A program made the position numbers and the translations under genes. From DATHVI01 sp035461385 (GTDB lineage Bacteria > Actinomycetota > Thermoleophilia > Solirubrobacterales > 70-9): 64,000 nt of DNA. How positions within the stretch are numbered: the stretch's first letter is position 1; every line of letters begins with the position of its first letter. The notes beneath the pieces are model-generated. The model did no database searches. It was not told the origin of the DNA and worked only from the letters and a program-made list of their open reading frames with translations. Below are positions 50,639 through 58,280 of this stretch, piece by piece. The stretch covers positions 1-64,000 of the forward strand of contig DATHVI010000042.1 in NCBI GenBank assembly GCA_035461385.1. The letters are read 5' to 3'.

Positions 50639-51465
50639 CAGCTTCCAGCCTCCCCGAGCGCCGCCTCAAGCGCGCGGCGGACCGAGACCTCGGTCATCCG
50701 CGCGCGATACCAGGCACTCGCCACCGAGTCGTCGGCGGGCTCGACCGCCGCCGTCGCGGCGGCGACCGCGGCGTCGATGTCGTCCGGCGAGCCCGCCGAC
50801 CCGGTCAGCGCGGCCTCGGCGTCGGCCGCGCGCACCGCCCGCGAGCCGACGGCGCCGATCGCGACCCGAGCGTCGGCGATCGACCCGCCGTCGCGGCGGA
50901 GACGGGCGGCGACGGCGACCACCGGCGGCGCGTTGGCCTCGCGACGGGCGCAGCGGTGGTAGCCGGTCGCGCCGGAGACCGGTGGAACCGCCACCTCGAG
51001 CAAGAGCTCGCCGGGCGCGACGACCCCGCCCTGCTCGAGCGCCTCGGCGAGCGGCAGGCGCCGCTCGCCGTTCGCCCCCGCGACGCCGATCTCGGCGTCG
51101 AGCGCCAGCAACGCCGGCACCAGATCGCCGTACGGCGCGCCAACGAGCAGGTTGCCGCCCACCGTCGCGGTGACTCGCAGCGGCTGGCTCCCGATCGAGC
51201 GTGCTGCGTTGGCGAGCAACGGCACGTCGTCGATCTCGGTCAGTGCCCGCAGCGGCGTCATCGCGCCCAGCGTGGTCATCCCGTTGCTTCGCACCTGGTC
51301 GATCCCCGCCCGGGCGAGGCCGATCACCCGCCTGCCGTTGAGCTCGCCGAGCGTCGCTCGCGGCATCAGCGTGGTTCCGCCGCCCATGACTACGGCATCG
51401 GGGTCGTCCGCGACCAGCCGCACCGCCTCCTCGGGCGTCGCCGGCAGCGCGTACTCCTCGACCAC
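50638..51465 (-). CDS. Molybdenum hydroxylase FAD subunit
   Basis: 275 residues. 'DPDAVVMGGGTTLMPRATLG' and 'SQPLRVTATVGGNLLVGAPY' (TxGGN) are the FAD-binding motifs of the CoxM/XdhB family; a C-terminal CO_deh_flav domain ends 'SAWYRARMTEVSVRRALEAA'. It is first gene of the operon: FAD, Fe-S, Mo (two ORFs), cupin, FadR. Substrate unknown: family enzymes hydroxylate purines, nicotinate, aldehydes, aromatic CoA esters or oxidise CO. The active-site loop AYRXCSFR diagnostic of CO dehydrogenase is not present in the Mo subunit. Confidence 0.95.
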   Translation of the reverse strand: MVEEYALPATPEEAVRLVADDPDAVVMGGGTTLMPRATLGELNGRRVIGLARAGIDQVRSNGMTTLGAMTPLRALTEIDDVPLLANAARSIGSQPLRVTATVGGNLLVGAPYGDLVPALLALDAEIGVAGANGERRLPLAEALEQGGVVAPGELLLEVAVPPVSGATGYHRCARREANAPPVVAVAARLRRDGGSIADARVAIGAVGSRAVRAADAEAALTGSAGSPDDIDAAVAAATAAVEPADDSVASAWYRARMTEVSVRRALEAALGEAGS

Positions 51466-51616
51466 GGTGCTCTCCTCCTTCGCTCTGGTGCCACTGGCCG
51501 GCTGGCCAAGTGGCCAGACCGATTGCTATCACAAGCCCGCCGGCCGGCGTCGGCAGGGGCCCGCGGCGGCGTCGGCAGGGCGCGAGGCGAGCCCGGCCCC
51601 GCGGCCGCGGCTCGGC

Positions 51617-51645
51617 TTGACAGCCGCCGCGCCGATCCATACCGT
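51617..51645 (+). promoter_or_regulatory. Promoter of the citryl-CoA lyase-like operon
   Basis: TTGACA (51617-51622), 17 bases, TACCGT (51640-51645). The GTG start follows 8 bases after the -10 element, which predicts a leaderless or nearly leaderless mRNA. The same TACCGT with an identical 7-base gap to a start codon occurs at 56333-56338 before the gene at 56346. Confidence 0.65.
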
Positions 51646-51652
51646 CGCCGCC

Positions 51653-52438
51653 GTGGCGCGCACGGAGCGGATCACGCGGATCAGCCAGGCGCATCCGGAC
51701 CGGATCGAGGTCCGCGGGCGAGACCTGACCGGCGAGCTGATGGGCCGGCTGAGCTTCACCGAGTACTTCCACCTCCTGCTCACCGGGCGCGAGCCGACCC
51801 CCGACCAGCGGTTCTTCCTCGACCTGCTGCTGGTCGCGATCGCCGAGCACGGGATGATGCCGACGAACATCGCCGCGCGGATGACCCTCGCCGCCGATCC
51901 CGACTCGCTTCAAGGCGCAGTCGCCGCCGGGATCCTCGGCTGCGGCCCGGTGATGCTCGGGACCTCGGAGGCCTGCGCGAGGGTGCTCGCAGAAGCCGCG
52001 GAGCGCGTCGACGCGGGCGCGAGCCCCGCGGCGGCTGCGGCGGCGATTTCGGCCGAGCTGCGCGGCGCCGGCCGGCGGCTCCCCGGCTTCGGTCACCCGG
52101 TCCACAAGCCGGTCGATCCCCGCGCCGAGCGAATCCTCGAGCTCGCCGACGAGCGCGGCGTCGCCGGGCGCTACGTCGAGCTCACCCGCTGCTTCAAAGA
52201 CGCGGTCGCGGAGGCTTGGGGCCGGCCGCTGGTGATGAACATCTCGATGCCGATCGCCGCGTTGATGCTCGACCTCGGCTTCCCCGGCGAGACGGTGAAG
52301 GCGATTCCGATCCTCGCCCGCACCGCGGGGCTGCTCGCCCACCTCGCCGAGGAGCGCGACGCACCACTCGGGTTCGAGCTCGCCGCCGAGGCGGAGGACG
52401 CCATCGCCTACGAGCCGCCGCCGGACACCGGTCCGTGA
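51653..52438 (+). CDS. Citrate synthase-family protein, citryl-CoA lyase-like
   Basis: 261 residues from a GTG at 51653, much shorter than the usual 370-430 of citrate synthase. 'DRIEVRGRDLTGELMGRLSF' and 'EYFHLLLTGREPTPDQRFFL' open it. 'RRLPGFGHPVHKPVDPRAER' carries the catalytic His region (GFGHPVHK). 'GRPLVMNISMPIAALMLDLG' carries the later His/Asp part. Proteins of this size are usually annotated citryl-CoA lyase, acting on citryl-CoA or related adducts. It precedes a CoA ligase by overlap (GTGA at 52435), so a CoA-thioester pathway is likely. Confidence 0.88.
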   Translation: MARTERITRISQAHPDRIEVRGRDLTGELMGRLSFTEYFHLLLTGREPTPDQRFFLDLLLVAIAEHGMMPTNIAARMTLAADPDSLQGAVAAGILGCGPVMLGTSEACARVLAEAAERVDAGASPAAAAAAISAELRGAGRRLPGFGHPVHKPVDPRAERILELADERGVAGRYVELTRCFKDAVAEAWGRPLVMNISMPIAALMLDLGFPGETVKAIPILARTAGLLAHLAEERDAPLGFELAAEAEDAIAYEPPPDTGP

Positions 52439-53748
52439 TCCCCCCGGCCGAGGTCGAGACCCGCCCCTGGGAGGAGCAGCTCGGCGCCGACGACCCGAGC
52501 TACCGCGACCAGATCGCCTACCTGCTCGAGCGCTCGCCCTTCTACCGCGACAAGCTCGCAGCCGCGGGAGTCGAGGCGGCCGCCGACGCCGGCGGCCTGG
52601 ACGAGGTCGGCCGGCTGCCGCTGACCGAGAAAGCGGAGCTCAGGGCGACGGCGACGGCGGAGAACCCGATCGGCGCGCACCTGTGCGCCGACCCGGTGGA
52701 GGTCGTCCGCATCTACTTGACCAGCGGGACCACCGGCGCCCCCAGCTACATCCCGCTCACCGCAGCCGACCTCGACAACTGGGTCACCGCGTCGGCGCGC
52801 AGCTACGCCGCGTCCGGCATCGATCCCGCCGATCGGGTCGTCACCACGTACAACGCCGGCCCGTTCGCCGCCGGCGCCGCGCTCGCGTCGTTCGATCGCC
52901 TCGGCGTCTGCCACGTCCCGCTCGGCGCCGGAAGCAGCGAGCGAGTCCTCGCCGCGATCGAGCGTTTGCGCCCCGCGGCGGCGGTGCTCACCCCCTCCTA
53001 CGCCGCCTACCTGCTCGAGCGCGCGGACGAGGCCGGGATCGACCTCGCCGGATCGAGCATCGAGCGGGTCCTCGTCGCCGGGGAGCCGGGCGGCGGCGAG
53101 CCGGCGTTCCGCGCCAAGCTCGAAGCGGGCTGGGGAGCAAAGGTGACCGAGGCGATGGGGGTCGGGGACATCGGGGTCTCGCTGTGGGGCGAGTGCGGCG
53201 AGCAGGGCGGGATGCACTTCGGCGCGCGGGGCTACGTCCACGCCGAGCTGATCGATCCGGAGACCGGCGCCTCGCGAGAGCTCGCCGACGGTGCGTCGGG
53301 AGAGCTGGTGCTGACGCATCTGCGCCACCGCGCCGCTCCCCTGCTTCGGTTCCGCACCCGCGACCACGTCGTCGTCCGCTCCGGCGCCTGCCCGTGCGGG
53401 CGAACCGGGCCGCGGATCCGCTGCATCGGGCGGACCGACGACATGGTGATCGTCCGCGGCGTCAACGTCTTCCCGCAGGCGATCCGCGACGTGGTCGGAG
53501 GCTTCGCGCCGCGGACGAGCGGCAACGTCGTCGTCCGTCCCGCCGCCCCCGGGGTGAAGCAGCAGCCTCCGCTGCCCGTCGCGGTCGAGCTCGCGCCGGG
53601 GGTCGGACCCGAGCATGGACTCGCGGACGCGATTCGTGAGAAGCTTCGCGACGCACTGATTGTTCAGACAACGATCGAGCTCGTGCCGTGGGGAAGCCTG
53701 CGACGCAGCGAGTACAAGTCGACGCTGATCGAGCGACCGGAGGGCTGA
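52435..53748 (+). CDS. Phenylacetate-CoA ligase (PaaK)-like adenylate-forming enzyme
   Basis: 437 residues from a GTG at 52435 overlapping the previous stop. 'LERSPFYRDKLAAAGVEAAA' is the PaaK N-terminus. The P-loop is 'RIYLTSGTTGAPSYIPLTAA' (TSGTTG). 'VTEAMGVGDIGVSLWGECGE' matches the A5/YGxxE region. 'LLRFRTRDHVVVRSGACPCG' and 'GRTDDMVIVRGVNVFPQAIR' are the R(T)xD and GRxDDM(V/L)xVRGVNVFP motifs. It forms an acyl-AMP then a CoA thioester of an aromatic or similar acid. With the citryl-CoA lyase and VOC genes it forms a catabolic operon. Confidence 0.93.
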   Translation: MIPPAEVETRPWEEQLGADDPSYRDQIAYLLERSPFYRDKLAAAGVEAAADAGGLDEVGRLPLTEKAELRATATAENPIGAHLCADPVEVVRIYLTSGTTGAPSYIPLTAADLDNWVTASARSYAASGIDPADRVVTTYNAGPFAAGAALASFDRLGVCHVPLGAGSSERVLAAIERLRPAAAVLTPSYAAYLLERADEAGIDLAGSSIERVLVAGEPGGGEPAFRAKLEAGWGAKVTEAMGVGDIGVSLWGECGEQGGMHFGARGYVHAELIDPETGASRELADGASGELVLTHLRHRAAPLLRFRTRDHVVVRSGACPCGRTGPRIRCIGRTDDMVIVRGVNVFPQAIRDVVGGFAPRTSGNVVVRPAAPGVKQQPPLPVAVELAPGVGPEHGLADAIREKLRDALIVQTTIELVPWGSLRRSEYKSTLIERPEG

Positions 53749-53756
53749 GGAGAGCG

Positions 53757-54341
53757 GTGCAAAAGCTGCAGACCCAGGGCGTGCACCACATCACGATCGT
53801 CGGCGCCGACCGCCGGAGGTCGATCGACTTCTGGGAGGGCGTCCTCGGGATGCCGTTCGTCTTCGAGCAGCCGAACCTCGACAACCCCTCCGAGAGCCAC
53901 CTCTACTTCGATCCCGGCGACGGGCGCCTCGTCACGGTGTTCACGAACGAGGAGCGCGCGCCCGACCCAACCCGGACGTCGACCGACATCGGCTGCGTGC
54001 ACCATCTCGCGTTCTCGGTCTCGCAGGCCACGTTTCGCCAGGCGGTCGAGCGGCTCGACGAGCGCGGCATCCGCCACAGCGGCGTCAAGGATCGCGGGTT
54101 CATGGACTCGATCTACTTCGACGACCCGCTCGGCCTGCTGGTCGAGCTCTCGTCGTACCGGTTCGAGCCCCCACACGGCGCAACCCACGCCGAGGTGCTG
54201 CTCGAGGCGCACCGGATCCGCACCGAGCGCGGCGACTACAACATCGACCAGGTGCACCGGGCGGACGCGATCGAGGCACTCGCCGAGCGGTCCCGGAGCT
54301 CGCTCTCCGAGGATCGCTCGCCCAAGGACCCATACAAGTAG
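53757..54341 (+). CDS. VOC-family ring-cleavage-like protein
   Basis: 194 residues from a GTG at 53757 behind TGAGGAG. 'GVHHITIVGADRRRSIDFWE' is the first metal-His region, 'CVHHLAFSVSQATFRQAVER' the second, and 'SIYFDDPLGLLVELSSYRFE' the third (final Glu). The three ligands match the extradiol dioxygenase/glyoxalase arrangement. A long C-terminal tail (from about 140) is charged. In this operon a dioxygenase or lyase role is plausible, not proven. Confidence 0.9.
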   Translation: MQKLQTQGVHHITIVGADRRRSIDFWEGVLGMPFVFEQPNLDNPSESHLYFDPGDGRLVTVFTNEERAPDPTRTSTDIGCVHHLAFSVSQATFRQAVERLDERGIRHSGVKDRGFMDSIYFDDPLGLLVELSSYRFEPPHGATHAEVLLEAHRIRTERGDYNIDQVHRADAIEALAERSRSSLSEDRSPKDPYK

Positions 54342-54381
54342 GCAGAACCCCGCTTCGCGGCGGGATCGAGGAGGAGATCAG

Positions 54382-55080
54382 ATGGCAACGAACACGCTCA
54401 GCATCCTCAAGCCGAGCGTCAACAACCTCTCGGCGCGAGTCTTCGTCCGCGCCGCGGGGCTCGACTTCGAGGAGCTAGACGTCTGGGGAAAGAAGGATGA
54501 GCCCGAGTTCCTGCGCAAGGACCCGGCGGCGCTGACGCCGATGCTCGAGGAGGACGGGCTCCCGCGCGGGTCGATGTGGGAGAGCTGCGCGATCATGCAG
54601 TACCTCTGCAACAAGCACGGGCTCGATCGCTTCTACCCCACCGACCCCGGCGAGCGGGCGATGGTCGACAGCGCAATGTTCTACCTCGTCGGGACGCTGT
54701 ATCCGCTCGTCGCCCGCGCCACCTACCCGACGCTCGGCTTTCCGCAGTACGCCGGCGAGGTCGCGACCTCCGACGCCGACGAGGCGATGAAGGCGAAGGC
54801 GCAGAAGGACGCCGAGGAGGCGATCGCGTTCCCGCTCGAGGCCTTCCACGCCCACTTCCTCGACGGCAGGCGGTTCATCGGCGGCGATCAGCCGTCGATC
54901 GCCGACATCCGACTCGCGGTGACGCTCGAGTTCCTGAAGGCGATCGACTACGACTTCCCGGCCTGGGCGACCGAGTACATGGCCGCGGTCGAGGAGGCGC
55001 TCGGAGACGCGTACTCCGATCCCGCCGCCGACGTCCGCGGCTTTGTCGAGTCGGTCAAAGTGAGCCCAGCGACCGGCTAG
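54382..55080 (+). CDS. Glutathione S-transferase-family protein
   Basis: 232 residues, ATG behind GAGGAGGAGATCAG. Thioredoxin-like half: 'LSILKPSVNNLSARVFVRAA', 'ALTPMLEEDGLPRGSMWESC', with 'MLEEDG...WES' forming the substrate-binding loop; helical half with 'GGDQPSIADIRLAVTLEFLK' (N-capping box). Last gene of the plus-strand run, 41 bases after the VOC gene. GSTs in aromatic catabolism often do isomerisation or dehalogenation. Confidence 0.9.
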   Translation: MATNTLSILKPSVNNLSARVFVRAAGLDFEELDVWGKKDEPEFLRKDPAALTPMLEEDGLPRGSMWESCAIMQYLCNKHGLDRFYPTDPGERAMVDSAMFYLVGTLYPLVARATYPTLGFPQYAGEVATSDADEAMKAKAQKDAEEAIAFPLEAFHAHFLDGRRFIGGDQPSIADIRLAVTLEFLKAIDYDFPAWATEYMAAVEEALGDAYSDPAADVRGFVESVKVSPATG

Positions 55081-55199
55081 CCATCCCGTCGACGCTCCGT
55101 CCGGGCGGAAACTTGGGCGATCGATGAAACCGACGCCCGGATCGGGGTATACGGAGACGCGATCGATGCAACCGAGCCGGATTCGGCGCGTGGCAGGAC

Positions 55200-55228
55200 T
55201 TGCACGATTGCCTCACCAGCGCTATACT
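55200..55228 (+). promoter_or_regulatory. Promoter of the sigma factor gene
   Basis: TTGCAC (55200-55205), 17 bases, TATACT (55223-55228): a near-consensus promoter giving a leader of about 75 bases. The two GCGATCGATG repeats upstream could be activator or repressor sites. Confidence 0.75.
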
Positions 55229-55237
55229 TTCTGAAGC

Positions 55238-55278
55238 CGGGTGGGGGAACCCGTCCCCTGCGGCGAATGCCGTGGGGA
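55238..55278 (+). ncRNA. Structured 5' leader of the sigma factor mRNA
   Basis: Two hairpins are predicted by eye. CGGGT (55238-55242) pairs with ACCCG (55249-55253) around a G-rich loop. TCCCC plus GCGGC (55254-55264, one bulged T) pairs with GCCGT plus GGGGA (55269-55278) around GAAT. The second stem has 10 pairs. The stems sit 30 bases before the start codon and could act as an RNA thermometer, a protein-binding site or a small-ligand sensor. Confidence 0.5.
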
Positions 55279-55308
55279 TGATCCACGACCGACGATTATA
55301 GGAGACCG

Positions 55309-56256
55309 ATGCCTCGCACCAGGGGCGCTGGTGGCGACCAGCGCGCGAACAACCGCCGCCATCGCGGCGACCACGACAGCCAGATCACGACCGTCACGGC
55401 CGGTCAGCGTCGTGCTGCCCACGAGGCCGCGACCGAGACCACCGACAGCCTGCAGCTGTTCATCAACGAGGCGATGCGCTACCCCCTGCTCACCGCCGCC
55501 GAGGAGGTCGAGCTCGCGAAGGCGATCGAGCGCGGCGACCTCGAGGCGAAGGAGCGTCTGATCAACTCGAACCTGCGCCTGGTGATCAAGTTCGCTCGCC
55601 GCTACCAGGGCCACGGCCTGCCGCTCGGGGACCTGGTACAGGAGGCGATGCTCGGCCTGATCCGGGCGGCCGAGAAGTTCGACTGGCGCCGGGGCTACAA
55701 GTTCTCGACCTACGCGGTGCTCTGGATCAAGCAGTCGATCCAGCGCGGCCTCGACAACACCGGCCGCCAGGTCCGGATCCCCGCCCACATCGCTCAGCGC
55801 GAGCGGACCGTCAACCGGACCGCGACCGAGCTGACGACCGAGCTCAATCGCGAGCCGACCGACGAGGAGATCGCCAAGAAGGCGAAGCTGCCGCTCGACG
55901 AGGTGATGGCGATCCGCGACCTGACGAGGGTGACCACCAGCCTCGACGCTCCGGTGACCTCCGACGGCGACACCACCCTCGGCGAGCTCCACGCCGAGAG
56001 CACCGGCGACCTCGAGGACGAGGTGCTCGAGCGCGAGCAGGAAGAGGCCGTCGGCGCGGCGCTGGCGAAGCTTCCCGAGGACGAGCGCAAGGTCGTCGAG
56101 GCCCGGTTCGGCACCGGCGGCCGCCAGACGCGGAGCATCCGCGACATCGCGCGCGAGCTCGGGGTCACCCAGCAGACCGCCCGCGACCTCGAGGCCCGAG
56201 CGCTCAAGCGGCTCGCCTCCGACGAGACGCTCGCAGGCTGGCGCGCGGTCGCCTGA
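55309..56256 (+). CDS. RNA polymerase sigma-70 factor, group 1/2
   Basis: 315 residues. A short basic N-terminus (1-45) replaces region 1.1. Region 1.2 is 'DSLQLFINEAMRYPLLTAAE'. Region 2: 'LINSNLRLVIKFARRYQGHG', 'GDLVQEAMLGLIRAAEKFDW' and 'KFSTYAVLWIKQSIQRGLDN' (-10 recognition). Region 3: 'RQVRIPAHIAQRERTVNRTA'. Region 4: 'RSIRDIARELGVTQQTARDL' (-35 helix-turn-helix). Length and lack of region 1.1 fit a HrdB/SigB-like principal or alternative primary sigma factor. Confidence 0.95.
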   Translation: MPRTRGAGGDQRANNRRHRGDHDSQITTVTAGQRRAAHEAATETTDSLQLFINEAMRYPLLTAAEEVELAKAIERGDLEAKERLINSNLRLVIKFARRYQGHGLPLGDLVQEAMLGLIRAAEKFDWRRGYKFSTYAVLWIKQSIQRGLDNTGRQVRIPAHIAQRERTVNRTATELTTELNREPTDEEIAKKAKLPLDEVMAIRDLTRVTTSLDAPVTSDGDTTLGELHAESTGDLEDEVLEREQEEAVGAALAKLPEDERKVVEARFGTGGRQTRSIRDIARELGVTQQTARDLEARALKRLASDETLAGWRAVA

Positions 56257-56345
56257 GCCCGCTCGACCGGGCGGCGAATTCCCGCGATCGATCACTGGAC
56301 CTGCGTCGATAGGCGCGGGTCCCGTCGATCCGTACCGTCGTCGTC

Positions 56346-57521
56346 ATGCTCGACGGCGACATCGATCGGGGCCGGGGCACGCTGCTGACCGGGGCGACGG
56401 GGTTCCTCGGCGGCGAGGTGCTGGCGCGGCTGCTGGTCGAGGGGGACCGGCCCGTGTACGTGCTCGTCCGCGCCCGGACCGCGAAGGGGGCGCAGGCGAG
56501 GCTTGAGCGGACGATCGTCTCCCTGCTCGGAAGCCACGAGCCGTGGGCGGAGCGTGCGATCGCGATCGCCGGCGACCTGACCGTCCCCGGCCTCGCGCTC
56601 AGCGGCGCGAGACGCGAGTGGCTCGCCGAGCGCATCGGGGAGATCATCCACTGCGCCGCCTCGGTCTCGTTCACCCTCGGGATCGACGAGTCGCGTGCGA
56701 TCAACGTCGCCGGGACCAGCCGGCTGCTCGACCTCGCGGCGCTCTGCGAGCAGCGCGACGGCCTCGACTGCTTCACCCACGTCTCGACCGCCTATGTCGC
56801 CGGCACCCACCGCGGGAGCTTCGCCGAGTCGGACCTCGAAGTCGGTCAGGAGTTCAGGAACGCATACGAGCGGTCGAAGTTCGAGGCCGAGGTGCTGGTC
56901 CGCCGCCGGTCGCCATCGCTCCCGGTCCAGGTCCTGCGCCCGAGCATCGTCGTCGGCGACTCGCGCACCGGCTGGACCCCGGCATTCAACGTCATCTACT
57001 GGCCGCTGCGGGCGTTCGCGGGCGGGTCCTACCCGGCGATCCCGGCCGACCCCGGGGCGCCGGTCGACGTCGTCCCGGTCGACTACGTCGCCGACGCGAT
57101 CGTCACCCTCGCCGGCCGTCCCGGGAGCACCTACCACCTGACCGCCGGGGAGCGGGCGACCAGTGTCGGCGAGCTGATCGAGCTCGCCTCCGAGCAGCTC
57201 CACCGTCCCCCACCGCGGATCGTCTCGCCGCGGTTCTACCGGCGGACGATCCATCCGGTGCTGCTGCGGACCGGCAGCGCCGCGACGAAGCGGGCGCTGC
57301 GCCGAAGCGAGCCGTACTTCCCGTACTTCTCGATGCCGACCACCTACGACGACGCCCGCGCCCGCGCGGCGCTCGCACCGCACCGGCTCGAGCCTCCGCC
57401 GCTGCGCGCCTACTTCGCCAAGCTCCTCGCCTTCGCCCGCGCCGCGGGGTGGGGGCGCGAGCCGGTCGAGCGCCGCCATGCGACGCGGGCGACGCGCCCG
57501 CCCCGGCGCGTCGCGGCGTAG
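56346..57521 (+). CDS. Thioester reductase-like SDR (NAD_binding_4)
   Basis: 391 residues from an ATG at 56346. 'LLTGATGFLGGEVLARLLVE' is the NAD(P)-binding motif. 'EIIHCAASVSFTLGIDESRA', 'INVAGTSRLLDLAA', 'HVSTAYVAGTHRGSFAE' and the catalytic YERSK ('NAYERSKFEAEVLVRR') match fatty-acyl-CoA reductase/carboxylic acid reductase R-domains. Family enzymes reduce acyl-CoA or acyl-carrier thioesters to aldehydes or alcohols, for waxes, lipids or natural products. TACCGT 7 bases before the ATG may give a leaderless transcript. Confidence 0.92.
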   Translation: MLDGDIDRGRGTLLTGATGFLGGEVLARLLVEGDRPVYVLVRARTAKGAQARLERTIVSLLGSHEPWAERAIAIAGDLTVPGLALSGARREWLAERIGEIIHCAASVSFTLGIDESRAINVAGTSRLLDLAALCEQRDGLDCFTHVSTAYVAGTHRGSFAESDLEVGQEFRNAYERSKFEAEVLVRRRSPSLPVQVLRPSIVVGDSRTGWTPAFNVIYWPLRAFAGGSYPAIPADPGAPVDVVPVDYVADAIVTLAGRPGSTYHLTAGERATSVGELIELASEQLHRPPPRIVSPRFYRRTIHPVLLRTGSAATKRALRRSEPYFPYFSMPTTYDDARARAALAPHRLEPPPLRAYFAKLLAFARAAGWGREPVERRHATRATRPPRRVAA

Positions 57522-57641
57522 CGGTGCAGGCCGGATCGCCCGCTTCGCACCGCCGCGTGCTCGGATAGATTGCCGCCGCAAGCCGCGATCCGGGGAGCGC
57601 GACGCCCTCGGGCGGAGAGCACACGGAAGGAGCACACGGGG

Positions 57642-58211
57642 ATGGAGAGCTCACTCAGCGCCGCCGAGCGCGAGGCGGCGGCAGGGATCTCGCGACTGTG
57701 GTGGCTTTGGGTCGCGACGGGGATCGTCTGGATGGCGGTCGCGCTCGTGATCCTCCAGTTCGACGACGCGTCGGTGACGACCGTCGGGGTGATCATCGGG
57801 CTGATGTTCATCGGCGCCGCCGTCCAGCAGCTCGCCGTCGCGGGCTTGGTCGATCGGCTGCGCTGGCTCTACGCGCTCTTCGGGGTGCTGTTCGCGATCG
57901 CCGGGGTGATCGCGCTGATCAGCCCGGGAAGCACGTTCGAGGCCCTCGCGAGTGTGCTCGGCTTCCTGTTCCTGGTCGTCGGCGTGTTCTGGATCATCGA
58001 CGCGTTCGTCGCCAAGGAGGTCAACGAGCTCTGGTGGCTCGGCCTGATCGCGGGAATCCTGATGGTCGTGCTCGCGTTCTGGACCAGCGGCCAGCTGCTG
58101 ATCGAGAAGGAGTACGTGCTGCTCGTCTTCGCCGGGATCTGGGCGCTGATGGCGGGCGTCACCGACATCATCCGCGGATTCCAGATTCGCCGCCTCGGAA
58201 AGCTGATCTGA
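57642..58211 (+). CDS. HdeD-family membrane protein (DUF308)
   Basis: 189 residues from an ATG at 57642 behind GGAAGGAG. Six helices, in three DUF308 repeats: 'LWWLWVATGIVWMAVALVIL' with 'GVIIGLMFIGAAVQQL', then 'LYALFGVLFAIAGVIALISP' with 'LASVLGFLFLVVGVFWIIDA', then 'WWLGLIAGILMVVLAFWTSG' with 'VLLVFAGIWALMAGVTDIIR'. HdeD proteins are linked to acid resistance in enterobacteria; elsewhere their role is unclear. Confidence 0.92.
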   Translation: MESSLSAAEREAAAGISRLWWLWVATGIVWMAVALVILQFDDASVTTVGVIIGLMFIGAAVQQLAVAGLVDRLRWLYALFGVLFAIAGVIALISPGSTFEALASVLGFLFLVVGVFWIIDAFVAKEVNELWWLGLIAGILMVVLAFWTSGQLLIEKEYVLLVFAGIWALMAGVTDIIRGFQIRRLGKLI

Positions 58212-58280
58212 GTCGCCACCGCATGCCCACGGCGGGGCCGACCGGCGCACCGGGGGCGTGCTGTTCGTTACATTCACCAC

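Larger units (their letters stand above)
55081..55308. other. Regulatory region upstream of the sigma factor
   Basis: 228 bases without a gene. GCGATCGATGNAACCGA occurs twice (55117-55133 and 55159-55175, 42 bases apart) upstream of a strong promoter (55200-55228), followed by a structured leader (55238-55278) and the ribosome-binding site AGGAG at 55300-55304. Confidence 0.6.

Noticed and set aside
50638..51465. CO dehydrogenase (form I) operon
   Set aside because: The diagnostic AYRXCSFR loop is not seen in the Mo subunit; only a general molybdenum hydroxylase can be claimed.
55238..55308. c-di-AMP (ydaO) riboswitch in the sigma factor leader
   Set aside because: GGGGGAACCC and GGGGATGATCC resemble parts of that motif, but the transcript from the mapped-by-eye promoter is too short for the full aptamer and the required helices are missing.
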